64,000 bases of DNA, taken from Geobacter sp. UBA5730. Its GTDB lineage: Bacteria > Desulfobacterota > Desulfuromonadia > Geobacterales > Pseudopelobacteraceae. This document shows, piece by piece, positions 1 through 7,644 of the stretch. Numbering within the stretch: the first letter of the stretch is position 1; every line of letters starts with the position of its first letter. Below the pieces are notes generated by a model. It saw only the letters and a list, made by a program, of their open reading frames with translations, did no database searches and was not told the origin of the DNA. The translations under genes and the position numbers were made by a program. The stretch covers positions 4,636 to 68,635 of the forward strand of contig DIGE01000001.1 of the NCBI GenBank assembly GCA_002419465.1. Direction: 5' to 3'.

Positions 1-558
1 CCGTTCAAACCCCAACGCCTCTTTTGCGCTGACCACCAGCTCACCGTCAAAGGGGATGTTCGGCAACGCCAGCGCCTCACTGCCGGTGGCAAGCAGGACC
101 CTGGGGGCGGTCAACAGCTGCCCCGGCTCAAAGACGGGCTGGTCTCCGGATTGATCGGCCGGCTCAAGTGCCACCTGCTGAAGCCCGGAACCATCCGGCC
201 CCTTCAGCCTGGCAATCCCGTAAAACAGGGTGATCTTGTTTTTTTTGAACAGATACGCCACCCCATCAGTCAGACGCTTGACCACCTCATCCTTGCGGGC
301 CAACATGACCGGTAGATTCAGCCGGGGCGAATCAATCTCAATGCCATGACCGGCAAACCTATCCCGCGCCACGGCAAAATGTTCACTGGAGTCCAGCAAC
401 GCCTTACTGGGGATGCAACCTTCGTTAAGACAGACCCCACCCAGGGTAACCCGTTTTTCAAGCACCGCTACCTTCATTCCAAGCTGACTGGCCCGAATGG
501 CCGCCACGTAACCGCCAGGACCGGCACCTACCACAATCAGGTCAAACTGTTCCGCCAT
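1..558 (-). CDS. lpdA: Dihydrolipoyl dehydrogenase (E3), N-terminal part, runs off the left edge
   Basis: The first 186 codons of a flavoprotein disulfide reductase are present. They oxidise the dihydrolipoyl arm of 2-oxo-acid dehydrogenase complexes using FAD and NAD+. The start is ATG at 558 (MAEQFDLIVVGAGPGGYVAA), giving an N-terminal FAD-binding GxGxxG fold, followed by the redox-active disulfide motif CLNEGC (GGVCLNEGCIPSK), which is diagnostic for lipoamide dehydrogenase. A GGTTGG-like spacer precedes the start. It lies downstream of sucB and an unknown membrane gene on the same strand, so it most likely supplies E3 to 2-oxoglutarate dehydrogenase. The C-terminal NAD and dimerisation domains are outside the window. 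Confidence 0.93.
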   Translation of the reverse strand, partial: MAEQFDLIVVGAGPGGYVAAIRASQLGMKVAVLEKRVTLGGVCLNEGCIPSKALLDSSEHFAVARDRFAGHGIEIDSPRLNLPVMLARKDEVVKRLTDGVAYLFKKNKITLFYGIARLKGPDGSGLQQVALEPADQSGDQPVFEPGQLLTAPRVLLATGSEALALPNIPFDGELVVSAKEALGFER

Positions 559-582
559 AACCAACCTCCCATCAGCAGGGGT

Positions 583-1197
583 TCAGGGTTCCATCAAAAA
601 TCGCCCCATCAGTAACGCCACCAGCAAAACAATCGGAAACGCCAGCCAGACAATCCGCCAGGAACGCTGAGGAGCAGGCAACGGCCAGTCATCAGCCACA
701 AAACCGAACTGCAGCCCTCTGCCCGGCCGCCACTCCAGGCTCCAAAACAAGCCTGCCATAAGATACAGAAAAGATGAAGCCACAATGTTTGGGGCCCAGG
801 TAAGCGGATAGTAGCCATCCCTGACCCAGATGTAGAGATCATAGGACCAGCTGACCGAGAAAAACCAGCAGCAACAAGCAACATACACCACCCGCAACGG
901 TTCTTTACGCCGCAGGGCGCGGTAAAGAACACCTACACACCAGGGAGCAGTGGCATAGGTCAGGGCAGACATGAAAAAAGCATCCACGTAGTCCCAGGTT
1001 GGATCGCCGGTGTAGGGGGCCATCACCATAAAGCCAGTAGTTGCAACCAGCGCCGTCGCCAACTTCCATGGTTCTAAAACCATCCGCCAGTAGTTACGTT
1101 GCAGTAGTGAAAAACCGGCCTGATGCCTCACGGCCAACATCACAGCCGCGAAACATAATAGTAACCAACCGGCCGTATACCAATGCATAATGGTCAT
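583..1197 (-). CDS. Unknown multi-pass membrane protein between sucB and lpdA
   Basis: I do not recognise this family. The protein of about 204 residues is rich in Trp and Tyr and shows roughly six hydrophobic segments, the first right after the start (MTIMHWYTAGWLLLCFAAVM) and the last at the C terminus. A basic loop (RALRRKEPLR) lies in the middle. The reading frame extends further upstream, but that part overlaps the end of sucB; ATG at 1197, just past the sucB stop, is the more economical start, with ATG at 1188 as the alternative. Its place between the E2 and E3 genes suggests co-transcription, which is not evidence for a role in the complex. Inner membrane location is inferred from hydrophobicity. 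Confidence 0.7.
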   Translation of the reverse strand: MTIMHWYTAGWLLLCFAAVMLAVRHQAGFSLLQRNYWRMVLEPWKLATALVATTGFMVMAPYTGDPTWDYVDAFFMSALTYATAPWCVGVLYRALRRKEPLRVVYVACCCWFFSVSWSYDLYIWVRDGYYPLTWAPNIVASSFLYLMAGLFWSLEWRPGRGLQFGFVADDWPLPAPQRSWRIVWLAFPIVLLVALLMGRFLMEP

Positions 1198-1201
1198 AGC
1201 G

Positions 1202-2371
1202 TTACCGCAACCCATCCAGCCACGCGCTGTCCTCAATCCTCTCTTTCACCAGCTTCAGGAATCCCACCGCCTCACGACCGTCAATCATCCGGTGATCGTA
1301 GGACAACGCCAGATACATCATCGGCCGAATCACGATCTGGCCATCACGGACCACCGGCCGCTCCTGAATCGCATGCATTCCCAGCACTCCGCTTTGGGGA
1401 GGGTTAATGATCGGCGTGGAAAGCAACGAACCATAGGTTCCTCCGTTACTAATCGTAAAGGTGCCACCCTCCAGATCGGCGATGGCAAGCTTGTTCGTCT
1501 GGATCTTCACCACAAAACCGGCGATGGTCTGCTCAACCTCACGCAGACCAAGTCGTTCAGCGGTACGCAGCACCGGCACCACCAACCCTTTTTCACCGGA
1601 AACGGCGATCCCCAGATGACAGAACTGCTGGTAGACAATCTCATCACCCTCTATCCGGGCATTGACTGCCGGGAAGGCTTTTAAAGCATCGCAGCAGGCC
1701 CGCGCGAAAAACGGCAGAATACCGATCGGCGTCGCCTGCTGTTTGAGCTGAGCCCGCAGGGCCTGCAACGCCGTCAGATCAACCTCGTTGAAGGTGGTAA
1801 GCATGGCAGTCTGCTGGCGAGCCTGCACCAAACGCTCGGCAACCCGTTTGCGAAGTGGCGACATCCTGACGCGCTCCTCGCCATCAACTGGTAGCGATGC
1901 AGACTGCGGCGATGCAGAAAACGGTGAAGGGCGATAGAGGGGCGGTTCTTCTGACCGTACCGCACCCGGCTGTCCGGCACGCTTCAGATCCTCAAGCAAA
2001 ATTCGCCCATTTGGACCGCTGCCGACAATCTGACTCGATTCCAGGCCCTTTTCACGCAGGACTTGCCGCACCTCCGGCGAGGTGGCCGGGGCAGCACCCG
2101 TCGCATCGCCAGGAGAAGCTATCGTTACTCCCCCGGAGACCATTGCCTCATCAATCCTGCCAATCAGCGTACCGACCATCAACGTAGCACCCGCCGGGAG
2201 CTGTACATGTAGCGTACCACTGACCTCTGCAACCAGATCCATCGTGATTTTGTCAGTCTCAATCTCACAGATCGGCTCATCCTTACTGACCAGCTGGCCG
2301 TCGGCCTTATGCCACTTGGCCAGCAATGCTTCAACCACTGATTCGCCCACAGCTGGAATCCGAATATCCAT
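1202..2371 (-). CDS. sucB: Dihydrolipoyllysine-residue succinyltransferase, E2 of 2-oxoglutarate dehydrogenase
   Basis: The 389-residue protein transfers succinyl groups from lipoamide to CoA in the TCA cycle. Domains in order are: a lipoyl domain at 1-75 with the lipoylated lysine in ETDKITMD; a peripheral subunit-binding domain near 95-130 (SPEVRQVLREKGL, GSGPNGRILLEDL); a Pro/Ser linker; and the catalytic acyltransferase domain with the C-terminal active-site signature DHRMIDGREA. Length is normal for SucB. The lipoyl motif and PAVGES start are typical of the succinyl rather than acetyl enzyme. A sucA gene is normally directly upstream, but here the upstream neighbour is a DUF4384 gene. 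Confidence 0.93.
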   Translation of the reverse strand: MDIRIPAVGESVVEALLAKWHKADGQLVSKDEPICEIETDKITMDLVAEVSGTLHVQLPAGATLMVGTLIGRIDEAMVSGGVTIASPGDATGAAPATSPEVRQVLREKGLESSQIVGSGPNGRILLEDLKRAGQPGAVRSEEPPLYRPSPFSASPQSASLPVDGEERVRMSPLRKRVAERLVQARQQTAMLTTFNEVDLTALQALRAQLKQQATPIGILPFFARACCDALKAFPAVNARIEGDEIVYQQFCHLGIAVSGEKGLVVPVLRTAERLGLREVEQTIAGFVVKIQTNKLAIADLEGGTFTISNGGTYGSLLSTPIINPPQSGVLGMHAIQERPVVRDGQIVIRPMMYLALSYDHRMIDGREAVGFLKLVKERIEDSAWLDGLR

Positions 2372-2380
2372 GGTCAGCTC

Positions 2381-3790
2381 CTAGTGAGGCCTGGTCTGGA
2401 CGAACAGGCTGTCCTCATACAAGGTCACCCCGAAGTTTATGGCGATGCCTTTGTAGTAATCAACCAGGTCAAAACCGTTGATGGTCTTTTGGGTTGAGAG
2501 CTCCTGCTGGATCACGTCACGCCGCGCCAGGGTCCGGGTGCCACCGCTAAAACTCTTGGCAGCTATCTTATCCGAGATGGTCGGCACCGGCAGCGGCCGC
2601 TCACTGGCAAACAGCTTGACTACATCAGTACCAAAGGGCGGCTCCACCACAATCTCCCAACTATCCCGTTCACCCGGCACGGTGTGGATCCGACCACTGG
2701 CCAAGGGCTCCTCTTGTTGACCTGGCCCCGGGTACAGCTGATTGACTTCGTTTTTCGCATTGATTCCATAGAGATAAACATACAGCGGCTTCGCCACCTG
2801 GATCAGAAACTGGACCTTCTCACCAGCCCGATAGACCTGAAAACGATCCCCTTTGGTGGTATTCAGTTTGACCATCTGCTGACTGCCCTGGCCGGCCACA
2901 TCGGCGACCAGCGCCAAGGCACCGGCCGTCTGGTTGACGGTACTGTACGGGATCAGGGCCCGCTCGATGGTTTCCTCCGCGCTCCCCAACACCCCCCCCT
3001 TAAGGTTTTTCAGGGTCATGGCAACCGTCACCCGACCGGTCCCCTCAAGATAGTAACCGTCCAGCACCACGTCGGCACCGCTGAACAGAGCGGCACTGGT
3101 CTCCAGGTTTTTGACCTGCTTGGCCTTGACAGCCAGGCCACGGGTGTTGGAGAGAGAACGGGTTACCGGCTGTTCTTCCAGCACCTCAAACTGCTGGCTA
3201 TTGACCAGATAGCTCCTGGCCTTGGCTGTCACGTATTCGGAGAATTCAGAGGCGTACCGTCCCTTGCGCTCCACCACCGGATTGATGAACACCTTCAGAC
3301 CGTTGCGGCTGCCACTGGTCTTCTGAACCAGCCGCTTGACCCGACTATCCAGCGATTCGCTGAAACTGTCCTTGGGCAGCTTGGTTATCGGCAGGGCCGC
3401 CGCCAAACTTTTACAGCCACTGCTGTCTTTGGCGGGGCAATACTTCACAAACACCCGCAACTTGTCACCATCCCGCTGGTAGCTGGCCCCCACTGCCAGA
3501 TCAGCCTCTTCCATGAAATCGCTGAAGCTGAACCCGGCTGCCGAGAGTGAGCTCTCCAGCTCGTTCACCAGAAAGGCTGACAGATTTGAGTTCTCACCCG
3601 TCACCGTATCCTTGACATTGGCCTTGTCCAGATAAAGTTTTTTTGCCCCCCCGGACGTATCCTTCAACTCCATCGCTACGCCAGAGGCCAGCTCCTTGAG
3701 CGAGGCAGGCTCGGATGACCAGAAAGCAAAGGATGGGGAGCTAGCAACTAACAACAGCATTATGAACAGGACAGTACGTATAATTAGCAT
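2381..3790 (-). CDS. Exported DUF4384-domain protein
   Basis: This 469-residue protein starts with a signal peptide ending near SPSFAFW, so it is probably periplasmic or membrane-attached. The middle (about 40-290) resembles proteins that assemble penicillin-binding-protein-activator or LpoB/CsgG-like repeats, but I cannot name it. Residues about 305-395 match a DUF4384 domain: KGDRFQVYRAGEKVQFLI, PLYVYLYGINAKNEV, QLYPGPGQQE and a conserved IVVEPPFGTDVVKLFASE. DUF4384 is often found with or fused to caspase-like domains, and the next gene upstream is such a protease, 39 bases away. The start is ATG at 3790 behind AGGAG with a 6-base spacer. Function unknown; a substrate or partner of the protease is an inference. 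Confidence 0.8.
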   Translation of the reverse strand: MLIIRTVLFIMLLLVASSPSFAFWSSEPASLKELASGVAMELKDTSGGAKKLYLDKANVKDTVTGENSNLSAFLVNELESSLSAAGFSFSDFMEEADLAVGASYQRDGDKLRVFVKYCPAKDSSGCKSLAAALPITKLPKDSFSESLDSRVKRLVQKTSGSRNGLKVFINPVVERKGRYASEFSEYVTAKARSYLVNSQQFEVLEEQPVTRSLSNTRGLAVKAKQVKNLETSAALFSGADVVLDGYYLEGTGRVTVAMTLKNLKGGVLGSAEETIERALIPYSTVNQTAGALALVADVAGQGSQQMVKLNTTKGDRFQVYRAGEKVQFLIQVAKPLYVYLYGINAKNEVNQLYPGPGQQEEPLASGRIHTVPGERDSWEIVVEPPFGTDVVKLFASERPLPVPTISDKIAAKSFSGGTRTLARRDVIQQELSTQKTINGFDLVDYYKGIAINFGVTLYEDSLFVQTRPH

Positions 3791-3829
3791 CTGACACTCC
3801 TATAACCACGCAACATGACAAGATGGGTA

Positions 3830-4264
3830 TTATTTGGCATCACGAACCGGCCAAACGTAGTAGTAGCTGCCTTTTTCGTAACTGCCCACGTAACCGTAGC
3901 CCATGTACACGCCCCAGGCGTCGTATGCGCTGCTGGCGTAAATACTGGAAGACCAGTAGTGGCCAGCTTGGACGTCACGAAAACCGCTATTATTGAAGTA
4001 CCCAGCCGGCCGCTCGCCCCCCTGGTTGGCAAAGGCTTCAAGCTCTTCCCTGGTGGGCAGCCGCCAGTCCGTGTAGCCGCCAACACGCAGGGACTTTACC
4101 CACTCCATGGCCTGGCGCCAGATCATCGGCTTGCCGGCTCTGTTGCCATCCCGCAGCCATTGCAGGCCGGTTTGGGGGTCGGTATAAATTTCTTCCTGTT
4201 GCTGTTTCTGCTGCCTGGTCAGTATCTGGCCTTTGTCTACCACCAGCCCCTGTAAGAAAGGCAT
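3830..4264 (-). CDS. DUF1566/Lcl domain reading frame, probable out-of-frame tail of the caspase gene
   Basis: The frame encodes a DUF1566 (Lcl C-terminal, FGE-like C-lectin) domain: YTDPQTGLQWLRDG, WRQAMEWVKSL, GGYTDWRLPTREELEAF, GHYWSSSIYASSAYDAWGVYM and a final WPVRDAK. Such domains usually form the C terminus of larger exported proteins. The frame begins with ATG at 4264, but GGAGG lies 19 bases upstream, too far for good initiation. Deleting one C from the run at 4247-4250 would join it to the caspase frame (DAFLTG then LVVDKG), giving one protein of about 597 residues. Either the gene is frameshifted, the sequence has an error, or a +1 shift occurs during translation. Confidence 0.7.
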   Translation of the reverse strand: MPFLQGLVVDKGQILTRQQKQQQEEIYTDPQTGLQWLRDGNRAGKPMIWRQAMEWVKSLRVGGYTDWRLPTREELEAFANQGGERPAGYFNNSGFRDVQAGHYWSSSIYASSAYDAWGVYMGYGYVGSYEKGSYYYVWPVRDAK

Positions 4265-5621
4265 CGATATTGTACCGCTCTGCCTCCTTTGCCGCTGGGT
4301 AGCTGCTGATCAAGGCATCCCAGGCGGTGCCTTTCAGCTCCTGGCCGTAGCTACTGGCAGCCACCTTCTGGTACTTGGCAACATCGGTCTTGATCTGATT
4401 CAGACGCTTTGTCTCTGCTGCTTGCTTCAGATATTCCAGTTCTTGCAAGCGCTTGTGTTCTTCAGTCTCACGCTGTTGGTTGAGTTCTTCAAGTCGTTTT
4501 GCCTGGGCCTCTTTCTGTTCAACCAGTGCCACCATGGTATCAAGACTATCGGTTGCACGGGCAGTGCCGCTGCCCAATCGGCTCTTCATCTCTGCTATCT
4601 GCCGACCAAGGGCGTCAAGTTCGGCCTGCTTGCGAGCCAGCTCCTGCTGCTCCTTTTGCTTGGCCGCTGCTGCCTCAGCCTCTGCCTTTTTCAGCTGTTC
4701 AAGCTCTTTCTGTCGCGCGGCAGAGGTAGCCGTGATGTCGCCCAGCCTGTTTTGCTGCACCGGGATAAACACAAAATCTCCGCCACCGTACAACGCACCA
4801 AAACCGGGGGTCTGTTCATGGCCACGGGCGCGGGCGTCCTGGTAGACCCGTTCTTTCAAAATGCTCTGGAGTTCGTTGGCGGTGATGTAATCGCCGGTGG
4901 CCTCCAGCACCTCAATCAACCGGCCGGTGAAGACGCTGTGACCACGGGGGCCGCCATCCAGGGCTTCTTGCCCCTTACTGCCGGCGGTCAGGATCTGCCG
5001 GACCCGTTCGTTGGTGATGTTTTTCAGATAGGAAAGGTCGCGACGCGGCGTGCGGTCAACTGCCCGGGTGGTGAGCAGGCCGGAATAGCAGGCATCAAAG
5101 GCGTAGAAGATATGTTTGGCCGGGATGGCACGGGAGATATCATCCTTCAACTGACTCATGGTGATATTGCCGTAGATACCTTCGCTATTGCCATCGTAGG
5201 GGATCAGATAGCCCAGGTCGCCGTCGTGGGTTTTGACCTGATTGCCGTGTCCGGCCCAGAAGATAAACAGGGCATCATCCTTGCTGATGATCCCCGGCAG
5301 CTCTGCAGTCAGCAGACGCATAATGGCATCGCGACTGGCCTGCTGATCATGCAGGGTGAATATCCGGTCAAAGCGGTACTGTTTTTTGAGGGTGGCTTCT
5401 ATCCCCCGGGCATCCTTGACTGCGTTCTTTAATTGTCGATCCGGGGAGAGGTTTTTGTAGCGGTCAATGCCGATGATCACGGCGTAGGATTTGTTGTAGA
5501 GCTGAACTTCACCGGTCTGATCACTGGCCGGGTCTTTGGCAACCACCCGCAGACCACGGGTGTCGGCGGCGTGGGCAGCCAAGGGAAACAAACAGCAGAG
5601 CAACAAAAGATAACGAAGCAT
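4038..5621 (-). CDS. Exported caspase-like (C14) protease with coiled coil; C-terminal domain lies in another frame
   Basis: A signal peptide (MLRYLLLLCCLFPLAAHAA) is followed by a p20-type caspase domain at about 40-270. The core strand SYAVIIGIDRYKN, the catalytic histidine in WAGHGNQ (His125) and the catalytic cysteine in FDACYSG (Cys178) are all present, so the protease dyad is intact. A long Glu/Lys/Ala coiled coil runs from about 300 to 430. From codon 458 on, the frame becomes Pro/Arg/Ala-rich and unlike any domain, because the real continuation (DUF1566) is one base out of frame. The start ATG has GGAGG eight bases upstream. It sits between the VapBC pair and the DUF4384 gene on the same strand. 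Exported bacterial caspases have poorly known targets. Confidence 0.82.
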   Translation of the reverse strand: MLRYLLLLCCLFPLAAHAADTRGLRVVAKDPASDQTGEVQLYNKSYAVIIGIDRYKNLSPDRQLKNAVKDARGIEATLKKQYRFDRIFTLHDQQASRDAIMRLLTAELPGIISKDDALFIFWAGHGNQVKTHDGDLGYLIPYDGNSEGIYGNITMSQLKDDISRAIPAKHIFYAFDACYSGLLTTRAVDRTPRRDLSYLKNITNERVRQILTAGSKGQEALDGGPRGHSVFTGRLIEVLEATGDYITANELQSILKERVYQDARARGHEQTPGFGALYGGGDFVFIPVQQNRLGDITATSAARQKELEQLKKAEAEAAAAKQKEQQELARKQAELDALGRQIAEMKSRLGSGTARATDSLDTMVALVEQKEAQAKRLEELNQQRETEEHKRLQELEYLKQAAETKRLNQIKTDVAKYQKVAASSYGQELKGTAWDALISSYPAAKEAERYNIDAFLTGAGGRQRPDTDQAAETATGRNLYRPPNRPAMAAGWQQSRQADDLAPGHGVGKVPACWRLHGLAAAHQGRA

Positions 5622-5723
5622 GCGTGAAACCTCCGGCAGGTGTCGCTATACAGTACCTTTGGTTCAGTGGGGCGTCAAGGAAGGCGGCATACATACGTGA
5701 CACCAAAACACCCCATAGTGCTG

Positions 5724-6122
5724 TTACCACACCACCTTCAAACCATGCTTCCGGTACGCCGCACAGGCTTTATCCTGCGACACAAAGGTGAGTTTATGGC
5801 TGATGGCCTGCCAGATCAGCAGGCGATCAAAGGGATCTTTATGCTCAAATTTTGGAAGGTTATGAAAGGTAGCAGCATCCTCTGCTGCAAGCGGCAGAAG
5901 CTCGAAACCGGTTTGGTGGATCAGATCAGGAAAGGCATCCGGCACTACCCCCTGCAGATCAAGCTTGCCAATGGAGTATTTAAGGGAAATTTCCCAAAGA
6001 GATAGCACGCTGACATAAACCGTCTGCTGCGGGTCTTTCAACAGGTGCAAGGCAGCAGCGCCAAGCCGGTTTGGCTCAAAAAGCGACCAAAGCACTGCAT
6101 GGGTATCAAGCAGGCAGTTCAT
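5724..6122 (-). CDS. VapC-like PIN-domain toxin ribonuclease
   Basis: The 132-residue protein is a complete PIN domain. Acidic metal-binding residues expected for RNase activity are visible: Asp6 in LLDTHAVLW, Glu44 in SLWEISLKYSIGKL, Asp99 in KDPFDRLL and Asp117 in SQDKA. This subtype (DTHAVLW plus LWEI, DPFDR) is typical of VapC-like toxins paired with Phd-type antitoxins. Its ATG overlaps the stop of the antitoxin gene by four bases (ATGA), the usual coupling in such pairs. The toxin presumably cleaves tRNA or rRNA, but the target cannot be read from sequence. Confidence 0.88.
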   Translation of the reverse strand: MNCLLDTHAVLWSLFEPNRLGAAALHLLKDPQQTVYVSVLSLWEISLKYSIGKLDLQGVVPDAFPDLIHQTGFELLPLAAEDAATFHNLPKFEHKDPFDRLLIWQAISHKLTFVSQDKACAAYRKHGLKVVW

Positions 6123-6358
6123 GACGCCAGCAGCTCATCATCAGTGAGCTTAAAGTCATCCTTGATAACACAGGTTGCCTTGCCTGACAGCAGACCAAGG
6201 CTGCGCTCCTTTTTTTGGGCATAACGGGAGAAAGGCACCAGCACCGCAACCTTCTCTTTCCGTTTGCCAAAACTTATTACAATCTCTTCACCCTTCTGCA
6301 CCAGATCAAGAGCATCTGAAAAATGGGATTTTACCTCTGCTACGGTCATGGTTTGCAT
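6119..6358 (-). CDS. Phd/YefM-type antitoxin
   Basis: The 79-residue protein begins MQTMTVAEVKSHFSDALD, a clear Phd/YefM N-terminal DNA-binding fold, followed by VQKGEEIVISFGKRKEKVAVLVP. The C-terminal part should wrap around and inhibit the PIN toxin encoded next. I place the start at ATG 6358 because GGAGGT lies eight bases upstream; the open frame extends nine codons further without a ribosome binding site. Autoregulation is likely: an inverted repeat TGACA-CGT-TGTCA at 6396-6408 overlaps the predicted -35 box. Confidence 0.88.
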   Translation of the reverse strand: MQTMTVAEVKSHFSDALDLVQKGEEIVISFGKRKEKVAVLVPFSRYAQKKERSLGLLSGKATCVIKDDFKLTDDELLAS

Positions 6359-6380
6359 GGTCGCACCTCCATCTGGTGCC

Positions 6381-6409
6381 ATCATCTATTTTGCGTGACA
6401 CGTTGTCAA
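6381..6409 (-). promoter_or_regulatory. Predicted promoter and operator of the toxin-antitoxin pair
   Basis: On the minus strand a perfect TTGACA -35 box (6404-6409) is followed after 17 bases by GATGAT (6381-6386, four of six matches). A perfect five-base inverted repeat (TGACA, 3-base centre, TGTCA, 6396-6408) overlaps the -35 box and would suit binding by the Phd-type antitoxin. Confidence 0.55.
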
Positions 6410-6410
6410 G

Positions 6411-6435
6411 AAAAACAAAAAACGGTGCTGACACC
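6411..6435 (-). terminator. Weak terminator after nifS
   Basis: A short stem GGTG-CTGA-CACC (6424-6435) is followed on the minus strand by a T-rich run (6411-6421). The stem is only four pairs, so this is tentative, but the position between nifS and the vapBC promoter is right. Confidence 0.35.
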
Positions 6436-6471
6436 CCCGCTTTTTGGCGTAACCGTTCTACTTTAAAATCC

Positions 6472-7644
6472 CTACCTCTTGCCGAGGTGTTCCCGGCCAA
6501 AGGGAGACATCTGGCGCAGCCGGGCGATGATCGGCGGCATCTCCTGAATGACAGCGTTCACTTCCGCATCGGTGGTGTAACGCGACAATGAGAAGCGGAT
6601 CGAACCATGGGCGCAGGTAAACGGCACCCCCATGGCCCGCAATACATGGGATGGCTCCAGCGAACCGGAAGTGCAGGCGCTACCGGAAGAGGCACAGATT
6701 CCCAGCTCAGACAACAGGAGCAGGATCGCCTCCCCCTCTACAAACTCAAAGGCGATCGAGGTGGTGTTGGGCAACCGTTCGGCACCGTCACCATTAATGC
6801 GGGCGTTGGGAATAGCGGCCATCAGGGCATCCTGCAGCCGATCACGCTTGACCTTGACCGTGGTATTCTCGGCCTGCATATGCTGGCCAGCCAGCTGACA
6901 AGCCTTGCCCAGGGCGATGATGGCAGCAGCATTCTCGGTCCCGGCCCGACGGCTCTGCTCCTGATGTCCCCCCACCAGCAACGGCCGGAAGGGAGTACCC
7001 CGGCGCAGGTAGAGGGCGCCGATCCCCTTGGGAGCATGCAGCTTATGGCCGGAGAGTGACAGCATATCAATCTGCGAGGTAGCCATGGTGATCGGAATCT
7101 TGCCCACAGCCTGGACTGCGTCGGTGTGAAACAGGGCGCCGTTGGCCTTGGCAATCGCGGCAGCCTCCTCCACCGGGAAGATCACGCCGGTCTCGTTATT
7201 GGCCCACATGAAGGAGACAATGGCCGTATCGTCATCAATGGCCCGCTTGTACTCATCCATATCCAGACGGCCGACACCGTCCACCCCGATTTCGGTAACC
7301 CGGTAACCCTTCTGACGCAGGTTGCGACACTGGGTCAGTACCGCTGGGTGCTCGACCCGGCTGGTGATGACATGACGACGGTCCGGCAACACCTCCAGGG
7401 CAGAGCGGATGGCGGCGTTGTCGCTCTCGGTGCCGCAGGCGGTAAAGATGATCTCGTCCGGGGTGGCCCCCAGCAGTTCGGCCACCCGCTTGCGGGCTTC
7501 GGTAACCTTACCCTGCACCTGACCACCGAAAAAATGCATTGAACTTGGGTTACCGTATAGTTCACAGAAGTAAGGGCGCATCTCTTCAAAGACCGCTTCA
7601 TCCACCTTGGTGGTGGCATTGTTGTCCAGATAGATCTCTTTCAT
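6472..7644 (-). CDS. nifS: Cysteine desulfurase, NifS type
   Basis: The 390-residue PLP enzyme removes sulfur from cysteine for Fe-S cluster assembly. It starts YLDNNATTKVDE, carries the PLP lysine in SLSGHKLHAPKG (Lys201) and the persulfide cysteine in ASSGSACTSGSLEPSHVL (Cys324). The short loop around the cysteine and the sequence style match NifS/group I desulfurases. Its ATG overlaps the nifU stop by four bases, so it is translationally coupled to the scaffold gene. No nitrogenase genes are near, so it probably serves general Fe-S assembly, as in other Geobacter-like bacteria that lack a full isc operon; that last point is inference. Confidence 0.93.
   Translation of the reverse strand: MKEIYLDNNATTKVDEAVFEEMRPYFCELYGNPSSMHFFGGQVQGKVTEARKRVAELLGATPDEIIFTACGTESDNAAIRSALEVLPDRRHVITSRVEHPAVLTQCRNLRQKGYRVTEIGVDGVGRLDMDEYKRAIDDDTAIVSFMWANNETGVIFPVEEAAAIAKANGALFHTDAVQAVGKIPITMATSQIDMLSLSGHKLHAPKGIGALYLRRGTPFRPLLVGGHQEQSRRAGTENAAAIIALGKACQLAGQHMQAENTTVKVKRDRLQDALMAAIPNARINGDGAERLPNTTSIAFEFVEGEAILLLLSELGICASSGSACTSGSLEPSHVLRAMGVPFTCAHGSIRFSLSRYTTDAEVNAVIQEMPPIIARLRQMSPFGREHLGKR

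Noticed and set aside
2684..3550. Long plus-strand open frame opposite the DUF4384 gene
   Set aside because: It is a shadow of the minus-strand gene, without start site or recognisable domains.
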